A DNA stretch of 64,000 nucleotides from Flaveria trinervia. Its lineage: Eukaryota > Streptophyta > Magnoliopsida > Asterales > Asteraceae. The translations under genes and the position numbers were made by a program. Position 1 is the first letter of the stretch; each line of letters starts with the position of its first letter. Under the pieces are notes generated by a model, which worked only from the letters and a program-made list of their open reading frames with translations, was not told the DNA's origin and ran no database searches. The DNA lies in NCBI GenBank assembly GCA_025506515.1, contig CM046442.1, positions 113,344,825 through 113,408,824 on the forward strand, written 5' to 3'. Of the stretch, positions 11,574-23,224 are shown in pieces.

Positions 11574-12494
11574 ATGCTGGATCAACCTTCCCTTCCACCC
11601 ACTCAAACAGAGCCTATCCCTCAAATCTCCCAACCAATCTCTAAGTCAAAATCCAAACATCCTCATTCTTCAAAACCAATTCCTTCACCAACCCAACCAT
11701 CATCCAGTGATGCACCTAGAAGGAGGAGAAGGGTGCTGAGGATGGAAGAAGAAGAAGAAGAGGAGGATGAAGATGATAGTCTGCCACTCTCTGCTGTTCT
11801 AAAGCTACCAAAACCCCGAAGTCAACCCATGATCACACCTGACTCTCAAAGGGAAATGGTCAGAGTCAAGATAGAAGATGAAGAACAGCAGAAACAGCAC
11901 GATGAGCAACTGTTGAAGATGGTTGACAAGGAATTTCCTCAGTCATCATCTATTCAAGCCATGAAAGGGCATGCTCAAAGGCTGTACACTCTCAGGCACA
12001 CTTTTCAGTATCAGAAGGAGAGAGTGAGAGTATGGCCAGACCCCAGGGTGAGTTCTAGAATCCATAAAAGAACTATTCCACACAGATACAATGGCCAGGT
12101 CAGAAAAACAATAGATTCTACCATCATGTTGGCCATTGTAGTCTCACCTTGGGAAATCATTGATGAATTCAAGAAAGCTCACCAAGCAAAGAAGACCCCT
12201 CAAGCTTTACTAGAAAACAAGATGATTAAGAAGGGGTTGTTATATAAAAAGCTTGAAGACATCCAGAAGAATGAGCTCCAGTTACTCCTTGAAGGCAACC
12301 ATCCTGATGAATTTGTATATAGGGAGGTAACTACGGTGGAGCTGAAAAATGGCAGGACCATGAAGTACTTATCAGAGTACTATGGTCCAGAGTTCTTCTT
12401 TGAAGGAGGAGTAGAAGAACTCTCTCAGGAGGAACAAGTTGTTCTCCTTGAGGCCTATGTTCGAGAGTCATACAGACTCATTATGGGGAAGTAA
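11574..12494 (+). pseudogene. Element A extra 3' gene, basic/acidic C-terminal part
   Basis: An open frame of 306 codons begins P/S-rich and has the basic run RRRRRVLRM next to the acidic run EEEEEEEDEDD (about residues 50-70), which is nuclear-localisation-like. A helix-rich, charged region with RVRVWPDPRVSSRIHKRTIP in the middle follows. I see no known enzyme motif. The W-YD and LSxND(L/F)Y motifs found at the end of the B and C genes are not visible here, so either A has a different C-terminus or the frame differs. It ends 207 bases before the polypurine tract. Confidence 0.6.
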
Positions 12495-12700
12495 ATCTCA
12501 TGAATGGGATAACAACTCTGTGTCCAGTTCCCCAAAACAGAGTTCCCATTCATACCCTGCCAAACAAATATCTGAGATTTCTTCCTAGGCCGGAGCTTAC
12601 ATGGGTCATCTTCTCTACTGATCAAGAAGGAAAAAGACCAACACTTTGCCAACAATAAGTGGGATAATAAATAATTTAGAGGTTTTGGCTGCATTGGTTC

Positions 12701-12710
12701 AGGGGGAGTT
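12701..12710 (+). other. Element A polypurine tract
   Basis: AGGGGGAGTT lies directly before the 3' LTR and primes plus-strand DNA synthesis in LTR elements. Confidence 0.88.
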
Positions 12711-13627
12711 TGTTGGACCAAAAGAACCAATGAGCCAAGATCAGAAAACCTCTAAGTCCCACATGGTATCACAACAACTGCTAAAAGCCTCATCAGCAGT
12801 TTGACAAGTGCTGAAGACTTCAACAGCTGAAGATCAAGTGCTGAAGACTTCAACAGCTGAAGAACTAAAGTGCTGAAGTACAACAACTGAAGAACACAAG
12901 TACTGAAGCTGAACAGCTGAAGAACACAAGTGCTGAAGCTGAAAGACCAAAGTACCGAAGTACAACAGCTGAAGAGTTTACAAGTGCTGAAGATCAACAA
13001 CTGATGTACAAAGTCTGAAGACAAAGACTGAAGACATCAGTTGATGATATCTACTGAAGTCATCAGCTGATGAAACATCTGAAGGTCAAAGTCTGAAGAT
13101 CAAGTACTGAAGCCTCAGTAGTTTGTCACAACTGCTGAAGAGTACTTCTTCAATAGTTGTGATATCAGTAGTTTTATATTTCTAGTTTCAGTAGTTTTGT
13201 AAAACGACTGAAGAGCTTGTTCTTCAGTCGTTGTAGTTTCAGTAGTTTCTAATCAGTAGTTTTATATTCTGTACTTAACACTCTGATATGTTCTCAGTAG
13301 TTGTGAACATTCAGTAGTTTGTTAAGAGTTAGTTATTTTTGTATTAGATCTGCCAGTTGTCATTTTCCCGTGATAACAGCAGCGATTGCACTCTATATAA
13401 GGAGTGTCAACCTATTGTAATAATTGAATGAATGATTTGAATGATTTGATTAGAATTATTCCATATCTATAAACATTCCATGAATCAGAAATATATTCTT
13501 TCACTATAACCGTATGTGCTCTTAATGCATACAAATATCGATCTCTTGCTACAATTTGTCTAATTCCTGTTCGTATTCCGCTGCTTTGAACTCTAATACA
13601 TCAAACTTGTGATCGCTGATCCTGTTA
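12711..13627 (+). repeat. Element A 3' LTR
   Basis: It matches 2907-3824 almost base for base; its TATA box is at 13394-13401. It is followed by the target duplication AGTAG (13628-13632) and then by element B sequence continuing from 2901. A cysteine/serine-rich minus-strand reading frame here (12752-13024) is only the translation of the repeated words. Confidence 0.93.
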
Positions 13628-13632
13628 AGTAG

Positions 13633-14341
13633 TGCTGAGAAGCTTATATAGATCATTAGTTGACAGGAATTCCAGTCTGTCACCGTGAATGATGTGCACC
13701 CTTTGTTGGGTCTCTCTGAAAAGAGTAAGTTGATGGGAGCTATAATCATATTCCCATCTAACTATAGGTTCCAATTTAGGACCCTCCACCATCTGTAGAA
13801 AGGTTGTGCCTTTGGTGGGAGATCTATCCTTGTCTTCCTTTCTTCTTAGTTTCAACTTTTCTTCAATCTTAGCTTTTGCAGTTAACTCAGCAAGATGAAG
13901 ACTGCTGAGATGATTTCTGATGTGAGCAGCAGTTTTAGAGTTGGAGGGATTAGAGAATGGTTTCTCTGCTAACTCAGGAATGTCAAACCTGCTAGAGTGT
14001 AGCAGAGAGGAGGCATTTAGCCTGTTGATTTCTCCAGTCTCTCTCTCCACAACAAAGTTCTGAGAGGCTTCATCGAACCTCCACTAGAATATTTTCTTTC
14101 TAGGCACAAGAGGCTGACTAGGAATCTTGTCCTCTTTCTTTGTATCTAGTAGAGTCACCAGCTTCCTTCTTAGTCTCTTCTCTTCATTATTTAATGAGTC
14201 TGAGTTGATGCCTAGAAGTTTAGCAGCATGGTCCAGTGTTCCTCTGGGCAGATTAAGAAATTTATCTCTTGTGAGGGAACGTGAAGATCCATCAACATAG
14301 TTCAGTTTGACAGAGTTTTCCTCACAAGAGATGTCGCTCAA
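13633..14341 (-). pseudogene. Element B extra 3' gene, C-terminal module
   Basis: On the minus strand this codes for a helical, charged region (about 14050-13850), then the motifs WEYDYSSHQLTLF and LSTNDLYKLL (about 13770-13635). The same pair, spaced alike, is seen at the end of the element C gene (WWYYDWRTGEAVIVL, LSANDFYTLY). The frame is broken at about 14060-14100. The last codons lie beyond element A at 2906-2830. The function is unknown. Confidence 0.65.
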
Positions 14342-16823
14342 GGTTGTGCAGTTAGTGAGCTTTGTCTTGATTGCCTTAAACTCCTCTAGGAGAGATGTTT
14401 AGAAGGATGAGGGAATGCTTTGGAAGGTTGTTGGGTAGGTTGTGGTGTAGTGTTTCTGGAAAGTGTTTTGGGTTGAAGGATGGGTAGTTTTGGTGGTTGA
14501 GGTGAAAAGATGGGTAAGGATAGTGGTGTGGGTTCAGGTGTGAAAGGTTCAGTTTTGATGGTGAATGGTGAGGGAATAGGTTCAGGTTGGGGTTGAGTGG
14601 TTGGCTTGAAGAGCATCCCCTGTACCCTTCTATACATCTCTTTCCTCTTGCCCAAACAAATGTCAGCCTTGATTTCACTGACAATTCGTTGCAGTGTCCT
14701 TTCAGACATGGGCCCACCTGCCTTCTAGAGAAGCCGTGAGCCTAGAGGTAGTCCTTCATCTAGGCTTTCTCACCTATCTTCTTGGTTGTAGTGACCCTAG
14801 CTTCTTCTTCTTCCTTCTTCTTTTCCTTTAACTTCTCTCTTGCAGCTCTTTTTCTCTCTTTCTCCAGTTGATCCTGCTCTTTGTTGAATAGCCATAAGAT
14901 CATTTCATCATTATGTGGAGATAGCTGTTGAAGAGAGAAACCTCTGGAGGTTAGGAGAGTTATCCTTTCCTTCCTGGGCTGCATGTCAGCTTCCCTCTGT
15001 TCTCTTTCTCTTTCTTCCTCTAAGGCCAACCTTGCTGCTTCCATTTGTTGTTCATTTTGCAGTTTGGTTGCCTTTTCTAGCTCTATTAACTCCTCTGTGG
15101 TAGCAGGAGTATGTCTTCATTAACGACTCCAAGCTTGATGAGCCTGTCAATGACCTCAACTCTCTTCTTGTCAGTAACTGCCTCCTGGTTGGCTGCAGCT
15201 GCTTTGGAACTGTCAACTCATAGCATCCCAGTTGGAAGTTTCCCTTTTCTTTTGAGTTTATCAATCCTTTCTTCCTCCTGAAGCTCTTCCGTTGTCATTT
15301 TCTTCTTTTCCTTTGTCATCTTTTGATGTGCTTGACTTTGGTGGTTCTTGGAGGGAGGACTTGGATTTCAAGAGAGGTAGTGAGGATGTCTGAGCTAAGG
15401 TTGGTTGAGAAAGTCCTCACTATTCACCTCAGATGCCAGCTCTAGAATTGCATCTGTGATGATTAGATCCTCAGACAATGAGAACAGTCCTTCCGCAGCC
15501 TCCATTTCAGCTTCGGAAGATTCAGCTTGTTCTTCTGAGGCTTCAACTTTGGCTTCGGAAGTTTGAAAGAGTGCAGTTTCTGTCCCCAACTGTTTCAATT
15601 GCTGGGCCATCAGTCCTAATTTCTCATTCGAATTGAATCTCAGGTTCCATTTGGACCTTAGGTTGACCAACTTTTTCCATAGTGGTAAAAGGTGCACTTA
15701 GTCTCTGAAGCTCTTCAGCTTCAAAGTACATCATTGTTACATCAGGACTTGGCTGATCAAGAGAGGATCTCAACAGAAACTTGGAGAAGAGTCTGTAGAG
15801 ATCTCTAAGCATCCTTGGGTCAATTTGTAGAACAACTTGGGATGGCTCAGAAAAAGTTGTAATAGGAGCCAAATATCTAGAAAATGAAGTTTGGCTCAGT
15901 GGTTCCTCAAATGTTTGTCTCTAAACTCTCCCCCTTTTTGGTAGCATCATCATGAGAGCTAGATGAGCTGGAGGAAGAGGTAAAGGAGACCTGAACGGGT
16001 ACACGCCTAACAGATCTCTCAATCTGTTTCTCAGCTAGTTGAGCCTTGAGATTGTTAATCTCAAGTTGCTGAGCGGCAGACCTTGTTTCTAAAGTCCTAA
16101 CCTTTGATTCAAGGTTTGATACCTTAGATAGTAGGTCTTGAATGAGGAGTTGCATGCTTCCCTCATCTTCTTTTAAAGAATCATGGGGAGATGATGTAAC
16201 ATACCTACTATGTTCAGCCTCACCACTAGATGTGGTTTCTTGGCACCCTGGTTTTCCCTGCTTAATGATGTCTCTTTCAGAGTCATCAAAAGGTATGGTT
16301 GCTGCAGATTAAGTCTCAAAAATGTTACCACTGTCCATAAGATCCATTGAGGCACCTTCTGCAGTGGCAGCTGAATCTGCATAAGTCCCCTCCACATTAG
16401 TGGGACTCACCTCCTTAAGGGTTTGCTGATGCGGGCTAGAGATAAGAGGTCTCTCTAGACTCTGTTGATCTTAGAGAGGGTGTTGTAGATCAACTTTATT
16501 TCCATGGAAGGACATAATCTCTTCATCAGTTTTGAAGAGAAGGTCAGTGAAAGATAAGGAGGTTAAACCTACTGACCTGGGACCTTGATCAATGTCTACA
16601 GGCACTGAGCCTCTGGTGGGGCTGTCCCTTGTTAGCTGCTCAGAGGAGTGTAAATACTCACCCTGAGGGCTTTCAGATTGGGTAGTGGGCTCATGGGTTT
16701 GAGACTAAGGAGACTCAAGACCCATATTAAGGTCAATGGTGAAGGATGGTGAGACCTCAGGCTGAGTGGGAGCCCAATGTTCCACTCTAGCCTTTTTGGA
16801 TTGAACACGAGGAGCTTGTTCAA
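14342..16823 (-). pseudogene. Element B extra 3' gene, linker, charged region and coiled coil
   Basis: On the minus strand, going downstream from 16823, there is an S/P-rich linker in several frames, a clear coiled coil at 16155-15907 (LLSKVSNLESKVRTLE), a serine run, and an acidic part that includes the B words (15560-15490, read as SE-A/E repeats). A strongly charged E/K/R helix follows at 15044-14760, then a P/T-rich tract at 14700-14390. Several stops and frame changes interrupt it. The order matches the extra genes of A and C. Confidence 0.6.
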
Positions 16824-17704
16824 TCAGAGTAGATTGAACAAGGGTTCATTTGGGGCGTCTTTGGTAAGTGATGGTAATGGGGTGAGAAGGTAAAATTGGC
16901 AGCGTGGGGGTAGTTGCTTATGTGGGTTCATCACCTGTGGGTGAACAGGGATGTCACCAGGAGCGATTTGCTCAGTCATACCTGGAAGTAGAGAAGTGTA
17001 CCTTCCAGTGAAGCTGGTGGACACCTTCTTCAGAGTTTTGAAGATGGTAGGCCTCATTTGAGGGACAGGCAGAGTGGCTGCATAGACAAGCCGACTTTGG
17101 TCCAGCTCACAGTTGATAATGTGCTGGAGAAATCTGGGATACATAAAGAATGTTTCCCTCTGGAGATTTTCAATGAGATTGGTCAGCACAAATCTTGAGT
17201 AGTTGAAGCGGAGGCCTCTCACCATTCCATGAACTAGGCATCCTAGTCCATATGGAATTTGGTCCCATCCCCCAGATTTATTGGAAAGACAATGAAAAAC
17301 AACATGCAGGAGGAACTTCCAATTGTAAGAGAAGTTGAATTTGTAGACAGTTGACCTGCTAACGTCTCCATCATATCCCATGAGAATGTAGGTGCTGTCT
17401 AAATCTGCTTTGGGGAACTCTATGGGTACACCCTCATCATGAAGCTCGAGATGCTCCCTGATGAGTTGTTCGGTAATGACCAACTCTTGGCCACAAATGC
17501 TGGATCGTATTACACGAACCCCATTTAGGGTTTAAACCTGACCGTTTTCCCAAAATTCAACCATGTGATTTGTGTACACAGTGGGTTAACAGTCAGGGCA
17601 GTGTAGTAGGATGATTGGGTGAGGAAGGAGATGATTTCAGAGAAGTCCGCATCTCTTGAGGAGTCAAGAAGTGCGACTTGATTGTGTTGAGGATTCAAAG
17701 GCAT
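16824..17704 (-). pseudogene. Element B extra 3' gene, first domain
   Basis: It starts at ATG 17704 (protein begins MPLNPQHNQVALLD). It carries the FW motif (EFWENG, about 17560), VITEQLIREHLELHDE (about 17475-17428), a segment HVVFHCLSNKSGGWDQ, and FMYPRFLQHIIN (about 17140-17105). Both the motifs and their spacing match elements A and C. The frame is lost near 17570 (consistent with one missing base) and at a TAA near 17533, then stays open from 17483 to 16824. Confidence 0.75.
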
Positions 17705-18346
17705 TTGAGAAAGTGAAGGTAGATGAGTTTGAGCATAGGTGAATTGGGGATGAAGGAAACTTTTAGGGCAGTAAAAACTGAGGTAAGAAGATGAAAGTGA
17801 ATAGTCAGGATTATTTGAAAGGGTGAAATGGTGGTAATGGGGTTAGGATAAGGTGATGTGATGTTTTAGTGGATGAAGTGACAGGGGCGGTACGGTTTAA
17901 TTAAGTTAAATAATCTGACATCATTAACAAAATCTTTTCTTTTACAGTATGGGGCCCAAGAGATTTCCGTTACATAGTAAAATCTCTCTTCTGAATATAA
18001 AACATTTCGAAGGTAATTTGTCTTCCGAAGGCAATTCTTACTTCTTAAGGTAAAGCTTTGCTTCCGAAGGTAAAGATTGCTTTCCGAATGGAGAATTTTA
18101 TAAGCTTCAGAAGTAGATCTGATATGTAATCAATCGAATCTTCCAAGACTAAAAACTCATCCGAGAAGAAAATTACTCTTGGAGAAATTTGGCTTCGGAG
18201 ATATGTAAAATATCTTCCGAGGGTTAATTTCTCTTCGGAAGAAATTTATACTTAGATAAAATTTCAAAGAGAGACCTTTTGTAACATGGCTTAGATTGTA
18301 TTGACATAAGACATTACATATTAAAAAGGTTTTCAAAAGAGGTATA
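17705..18346 (-). promoter_or_regulatory. Element B spacer with CTTCGGAAG words
   Basis: This spacer lies between the RNase H end and the extra gene. From 18250 to 17985 the word TTCGGAAG/CTTCCGAAG and variants recur about ten times; it is the word of the B LTR and forms an inverted repeat with a one-base loop. An AT-rich tract (TTATTTAACTTAATTAAA, minus strand, about 17913-17896) and a C/T-rich leader precede ATG 17704. No textbook TATA box is seen, in contrast to A and C, so the promoter call is weaker. Confidence 0.5.
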
Positions 18347-18880
18347 CTAATCAATGTTTATTATCCCAATGGCTGTAATGAGATACTTAAATCTTTGCTC
18401 ATCAAAAGCTTTGGTGAACAAGTCAACATATTGTTCATTTGAATCAACTCTGATTAGCTTGATTAGATTTTTCTCATGAATATCTCTAATGAAATGATAC
18501 CTTATATCAATATGCTTTGTCTTGGAATGCTTCACCGGATTCTCAGTGATGGAGATAGCACTGTTGTTGTCAATGTGGATAGGAGTGCTCATAAAGTTGA
18601 ATCCATAGTCTAACATCTGATTTTGAATCCACAGCAGCTGAGCATAACAACTTTCAGTAGCAAAGACACATGATTGCTTTTTGCATTGCCATGAGATAAT
18701 CCTTCCACCAAGAAATTGACATCCTCTTGATGTTGATTTCTTGTCAATATTGCAGCCACCATAGTCACTGTCAGAGTATACATAAAGATTAAAATCATTG
18801 TTCCTAGGATACCAGAGACCTAGTTTAGGTGCTCTTTTGAGGTATCTGAGGATTCTCTTGGCAACAGCTAGGTGAGACAC
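18347..18880 (-). pseudogene. pol: Element B RNase H with a deletion in the active site
   Basis: Minus-strand frame of 177 codons. It has SDSDYGGC (first catalytic acids), ISWQCKKQ, the HIDNNSAI and KHIDIRYHFIRD blocks and the terminal DLFTKAFD. Between ISWQCKKQS and SCYAQLLW the usual EAEY-type motif is absent: about eight residues are missing, including a catalytic glutamate. RNase H would be inactive even without the frameshifts upstream. Confidence 0.8.
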
Positions 18881-20412
18881 CTTTGAAGCAACCTAATATC
18901 TTGCACAAATATAGGTTGCAAACATGATATCAGGTCTACTAGCTGTGAGATACATCAGAGAACCAATAATCTCCCTATACTGATGTTGATGAGTATCCTC
19001 CCCCTCAAGATCAGGACAAAGATTATGGTTTCTGGGTATGGGTGTCTTAGCTGGCTTACAATCTTTCATTTCAAATCTTTCTAAGATGTCGTTGACATAC
19101 TTAGTTGATTGATGAAAAACCCTTCCTTCAATTGCTTCACCTGAATTCCAAGGAAAAAGTCCATTTTTCCCCTGGAACTCATCTCAAACTTCTTTTTCAT
19201 AATACTTTCAAAGTCTTTGCACATTTGATCGTTTGATGAACCAAAGATGATGTCATCAACATAGACTTGAACAAGCAAGATATCCTTTCCAGACTTCCTT
19301 ATGAAGAGAGTCTTGTTAATAGTTCCTCTAGTGTAACCATTCTTCAGAAGAAACTGAGACAAGGTCTCATACCACAGCCTATGTGCTTGGTGCAACACAT
19401 ATAGAGCTTTATCCAATTTGCAAACATAGTTGGGATGCTATGGATCTTCAAATCCTGGAGGCTGGCACACGTACACTTCCCTATCTGTATCCCCATATAG
19501 AAAGGCACACTTGACATCAAGTTGGTAGACAGGTAAATTCTTGGATGCAACATAAGCAAGGAAGATCCTAACTGCCTCAAGTATTGCAACAGATGCAAAG
19601 ACATCAGTATAAGCAATTCCTTCCTCTTGAGTGTATCCTTGAACTATTATTCTTGCCTTGTTCTTGATAATCAAGCCTCTATCATTTCTATTGTTTCTGA
19701 AAACCCATTTAGTGCCTATGGGTACTTGACCAGATGGTAGCGGACATAGGTTCCAAACCTTTTGTCTTTTGAATTGAAGCAACTCCTCCTGCATTGCTTC
19801 CACCCAGCTACTATCTTTCAAGGTATCTTCCACCTTCTTGGGTTCCATCCGGGATAAGAAGCATAAGTAAAAGCATACATTCCCATGATGAGTCTGCCCT
19901 CTTGTTCTCACACCTTTAAAGACATCCCTTATGATGTTCTCAGCTAGATGAGTGTTATGAATCCTTAGATGAGGAATCACTTCCAGTTGCAAAGATAGAT
20001 CCAGATTGGACATATTTTGCTTAGGAACTGGAACACTCTGTCCAACCATTGTTTCAAACTCATTCAATGAGGGTTGATTGAATGAATGAGAAACATCATC
20101 AATTGTTAGCTGCGAAGCAACATTAACAGTTTCATGTTCCCTCAAGATGCTACTTCCATCAGCTTGGTGTTGTACAGGCTCACCTGATGAACTGTCAGGA
20201 TCAACAAGTGAGTTACTGGTTGAAGCTCCACTATCTCCTGAGATAGTTATACTGTCAGATCGGCCAATAGTGGAAGCTTGATTTGTGACAGCTCTTGGAG
20301 AACTTGGAAGAGTTCTGGGTAGCTCAAACAGTTGATCAGCTTCAACATCATTTTGAGCATCTGTTCCAGCTGAAACATTCTCACAAGATGGTTTAGAATT
20401 GTTTGGAAACAA
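18881..20412 (-). pseudogene. pol: Element B reverse transcriptase, frameshifted
   Basis: The frame 20412-19438 codes for a D/S-rich linker followed by the RT start (GTKWVFRN, LDVKCAFLYG, CQPPGFEDP). The frame 19416-19081 continues with the catalytic YVDD (about 19266-19255) and FFLGIQVKQ. A stop or frameshift separates the two near 19437. The connection to RNase H (19080-18881) is also broken. Integrase, RT and RNase H order is normal for Copia. Confidence 0.8.
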
Positions 20413-21115
20413 TTCTAAATCAAAGATATGATCAGGTCCATTCCCCTTAACACAAGAAGTGTGCTCATTAACAACTATATGATGGATGACTCCTCAAATT
20501 GTTGATTCTTGATGTTGTATACTCTGTAAGCTTTAGAGCTAGAAGAGTATCCAACAAAGATAGCATGATCTGACTTTTAAGCAAATTTTGCCAAATTGTC
20601 CTTTGTGTTAAGTATGATACACCTGCTGCCAAAGGACCTTAAAAAGCCAATGAACGGTGGCCTCTTGTTTCATAGCTCATAAGGGGTTTTTCCATGTGGC
20701 TTAACTACAAGAACTCTATTCTGCACATAGCATGCAGTGCTGACTGCCTTTGCCCAGAATGTTAGAGGTAGTTTGGAATTAGCTAACATAGTTCGAGAAG
20801 CCTCAATAAGTGTCATGTTCCTCCTCTCAGCAACACCATTTTGTTGATGAGTTCTGGGAGCACTATATTGTCTGGCAATCCCTTTTGAGTTACATAATGA
20901 GTCAAGAACAAAGTTCTTAAACTCAGTCCCTTGATCACTTCTAATTATTTTAACCTTGTGATCACATTGATATTCTATCTTAAGAATAAAAGATTTTAAT
21001 GTTTCAGCAGTTTCATCTTTAGTTCTTAAAAAGAATACCTATGTAAATCTTGTAAAATCATCAACTATCACAAGGCAATATTATTTCCTTCCAATGCTCA
21101 TTATACTTGTGGGAC
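20413..21115 (-). pseudogene. pol: Element B integrase core, interrupted by solo LTR D1
   Basis: Read on the minus strand, it shows the DDE catalytic core: VIVDDFTRF, RSDQGTEF and NGVAERRN, followed by the end-of-integrase YVQNRV motif and PYEL. An in-frame TAG near 21040 replaces a tryptophan codon and further shifts occur. The upstream part of integrase continues beyond D1 at 23225 and higher. Confidence 0.75.
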
Positions 21116-21639
21116 CAAATTGTAACACCTCAAATAAAGTCAAAACGAGCCAATTAATGATAATAGGCCTAGCCGGGACTGTTTAAAGAAAATAAGCGAG
21201 TAATGGAGTATGGACCTAGTTAACTCTTCGAGTTACGAGTTTGACGAGTTTAAGGTCCCAGGAACACCCGGTATATATAAACGGATTAGCTTGAGCAACT
21301 CTCATTTGCAACTCAACACTCCAAATTCTAGAGAGAGAGTGTAGAGAGAGAAAGCAGAGAGAGTTGAGGATTCAAGGCTTGGTTGATCTCGGGATCGAAG
21401 ATCGGTGTTCATGGGCATCCAAACAACAAGAAAACACCAAGAATCTAGGTAAGAAACATCATCTAATTGTTGCTTTTGATGTAAACCCGGATTCTAGAGC
21501 TTGGGTTTTGAAAAGTGGTAAAGATTCGTCCAAAACTCGCGTTTCTGGGTAAGGAAACATGTAAGAAGCTTAGATATAGCTTAATGGGTGATAAACCAAG
21601 GTTTTGGATGTAAAAGATTGAAGTTTTGGGTCAAATATA

Positions 21640-21890
21640 GGGTGGTTTGTAATTTTCAGCCCGTTCTGCGAAATTGGGTGTTCATCTAGCGAAATTAGGT
21701 ATTCATCGAGCGAAACCGTGGATCTTCCTGCCAAACTATAGTTTCGCAGGTAGTTTCGCATACATGGGTTTCCAATGAAAGTTGGGCGAAACTGGCAGCG
21801 AAGATGCTAGCGAAACTAGCAGCGAAACTGCTGGCGAAACTAGTAGCGAAATTGCTGATCTGGCAGCGAAATTAGGCAGAAATTAACTCC
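21640..21890 (+). repeat. GCGAAACT tandem words in solo LTR D1
   Basis: Imperfect repeats of AGCGAAACT / GCGAAATT with a spacing of about 10-15 bases, densest at 21785-21880. D2 has a different word (CATGCGCCT) in the corresponding place. Confidence 0.75.
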
Positions 21891-22154
21891 TTTGAGTGTT
21901 AACTTTTCTGCAGGCTGTGTAGTGCAACCCTTGCTTCAAAAGCTTGATTGAGAAGCTACTCATCGAGTCCAGGTGAGTTCTAGATCCCCTATTTTAAAGG
22001 TTTCAAACTAGTTTGGGGTTGGAAGTACATACTAAATATACAATTTAAATGACCAAGATTTTAAGAGGTCTTAAAAGAAAGATCAGTTTTTCTATGACAA
22101 AATGTGCCATACAAAAGTGTTAAAATAAAATTTTTTCATGCTGACCTGGCAGCA

Positions 22155-22272
22155 CGGCCCCAGCCAGGGGCGTTGCCCCTTGGACCCCACTAGGGGCCGT
22201 TGCCCCTTGGACCCCACTAGGGGCTGTTGCCCCTAGGACCCCGCTGTCAGGGGCTGCCGCCCCCGAACCCCC
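22155..22272 (+). repeat. GC-rich tandem repeat in solo LTR D1
   Basis: About four units of 25-30 bases carry GGGGC(C/T)GTTGCCCC followed by GGACCCC. Each unit is itself an inverted repeat (GGGGC/GCCCC), giving stable hairpins. The stretch is strikingly GC-rich against an AT-rich surrounding. Confidence 0.8.
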
Positions 22273-23224
22273 GCTATCTCGCGGTGGGTTAGTTATGTTT
22301 TATGATGATTTATGCTTGATATGCGTGATGTTTATGATGAGAATGTATGATTGATGCCTATGCATGATGGTGATGTGTGATTGATGATGATTATGTATGT
22401 CATGTATGATATGTTCCTTACTACGTATTATGATGTGACTTTACGTGGTGTGATTATGATAATGAACGTAAAGTATTATTTTAACAAAGTGAAAGATTTA
22501 AGATAACGAAAAGTGAAACTTAATGAATGTTACCCCAGGGCCCTTTTGATGATGAAAAGTCTTGCAAGCACTATGATAGACTTCACTTATGTTAGTCTGA
22601 TATATGATGATTGATCCATATTCATGAGCGGGCTATGTGCCTTGCAGTGTGGATCAACTGTCAGGGGCTAGCTACCATGAAGATGAGTAACGACAGGGAT
22701 CGACATTTGTTGTCGATCAACATGGAGCTCTTGCTTTGTGCAATCTCATTGATGATGAAGTGAAAGATGAAAAATGAACGAAAGCTAACAAGCGATGATC
22801 AAAGATAATAATGTTATTATCTTTGTGTACGTATGATGCTTGATCGCATAAGAATGTAAAGAAAGGTTTTAAATGGAAGTAAAAGTATTTTATTTTATAA
22901 AACTAGAATTCACTCAGCAACGCTAACTTTTATGTATTTTCCAGTTGGCAGATGATGGTTGCTGAGGATGGCACGGGCGGGTACTTGGCCTGTTTTGGAT
23001 GGCATCCATTTTGTATAACGATTGTGTTTTTGCATTGTAACGCGAACAAGTGATGTTTTGTAATTGTTAACATTGTTTTATTTTTATGCAAAAATGACTA
23101 TATATATATGAAATGGTTTAAGTAAATTCCGCTGCAATGTTTTACAAATGTTAAAATTTTATGTATGCTTTTGTGCGATGATTGACCAGCTGTGAGCGTC
23201 CCGGGAACGGGGCCTTACACAAAT

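Larger units (their letters stand above)
2907..13627 (+). mobile_element. Element A: young, internally deleted Copia element
   Basis: LTRs lie at 2907-3824 and 12711-13627, and the element is flanked by the 5-bp duplication AGTAG (2902-2906 and 13628-13632). The LTRs differ at roughly eleven sites and one indel by eye (about 1.2%), mostly transitions, so the insertion is young. The same target without the insertion is preserved at 46522-46526. Internally it has gag with two zinc knuckles, a short end of integrase, RT and RNase H, a word-filled spacer with a TATA box, and an extra gene. Protease and almost all of integrase are missing, so it could move only with help from another element. Confidence 0.95.
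21121..23219 (+). mobile_element. Solo LTR D1 (2.1 kb, probably Ty3/Gypsy)
   Basis: It starts TGTAACACC and ends CCTTACA, with the perfect 5-bp duplication CAAAT on both sides (21116-21120, 23220-23224). It has no internal domain, so it is a solo LTR left by recombination. It resembles solo LTR D2 at both ends and at conserved inner blocks (GGTGAGTTCTAGA-like at about 21972, GATGGCACGGG at about 22968). TATATAAA at about 21274-21281 and a GA-rich leader (21340-21370) mark the promoter and the plus orientation. There are no coding genes; the small frames seen are chance. Confidence 0.88.

Noticed and set aside
9698..12494. Envelope-like protein after pol
   Set aside because: No signal peptide, membrane segment or cleavage site is visible, and the motifs are of another kind.
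12752..13024. Cysteine/serine/phenylalanine-rich minus-strand reading frame
   Set aside because: It is the translation of the CTGAAG words in the element A LTR and repeats with their period; there is no gene.
2907..13627. Reading A as a full autonomous Copia element
   Set aside because: Protease, zinc finger and catalytic core of integrase are absent.
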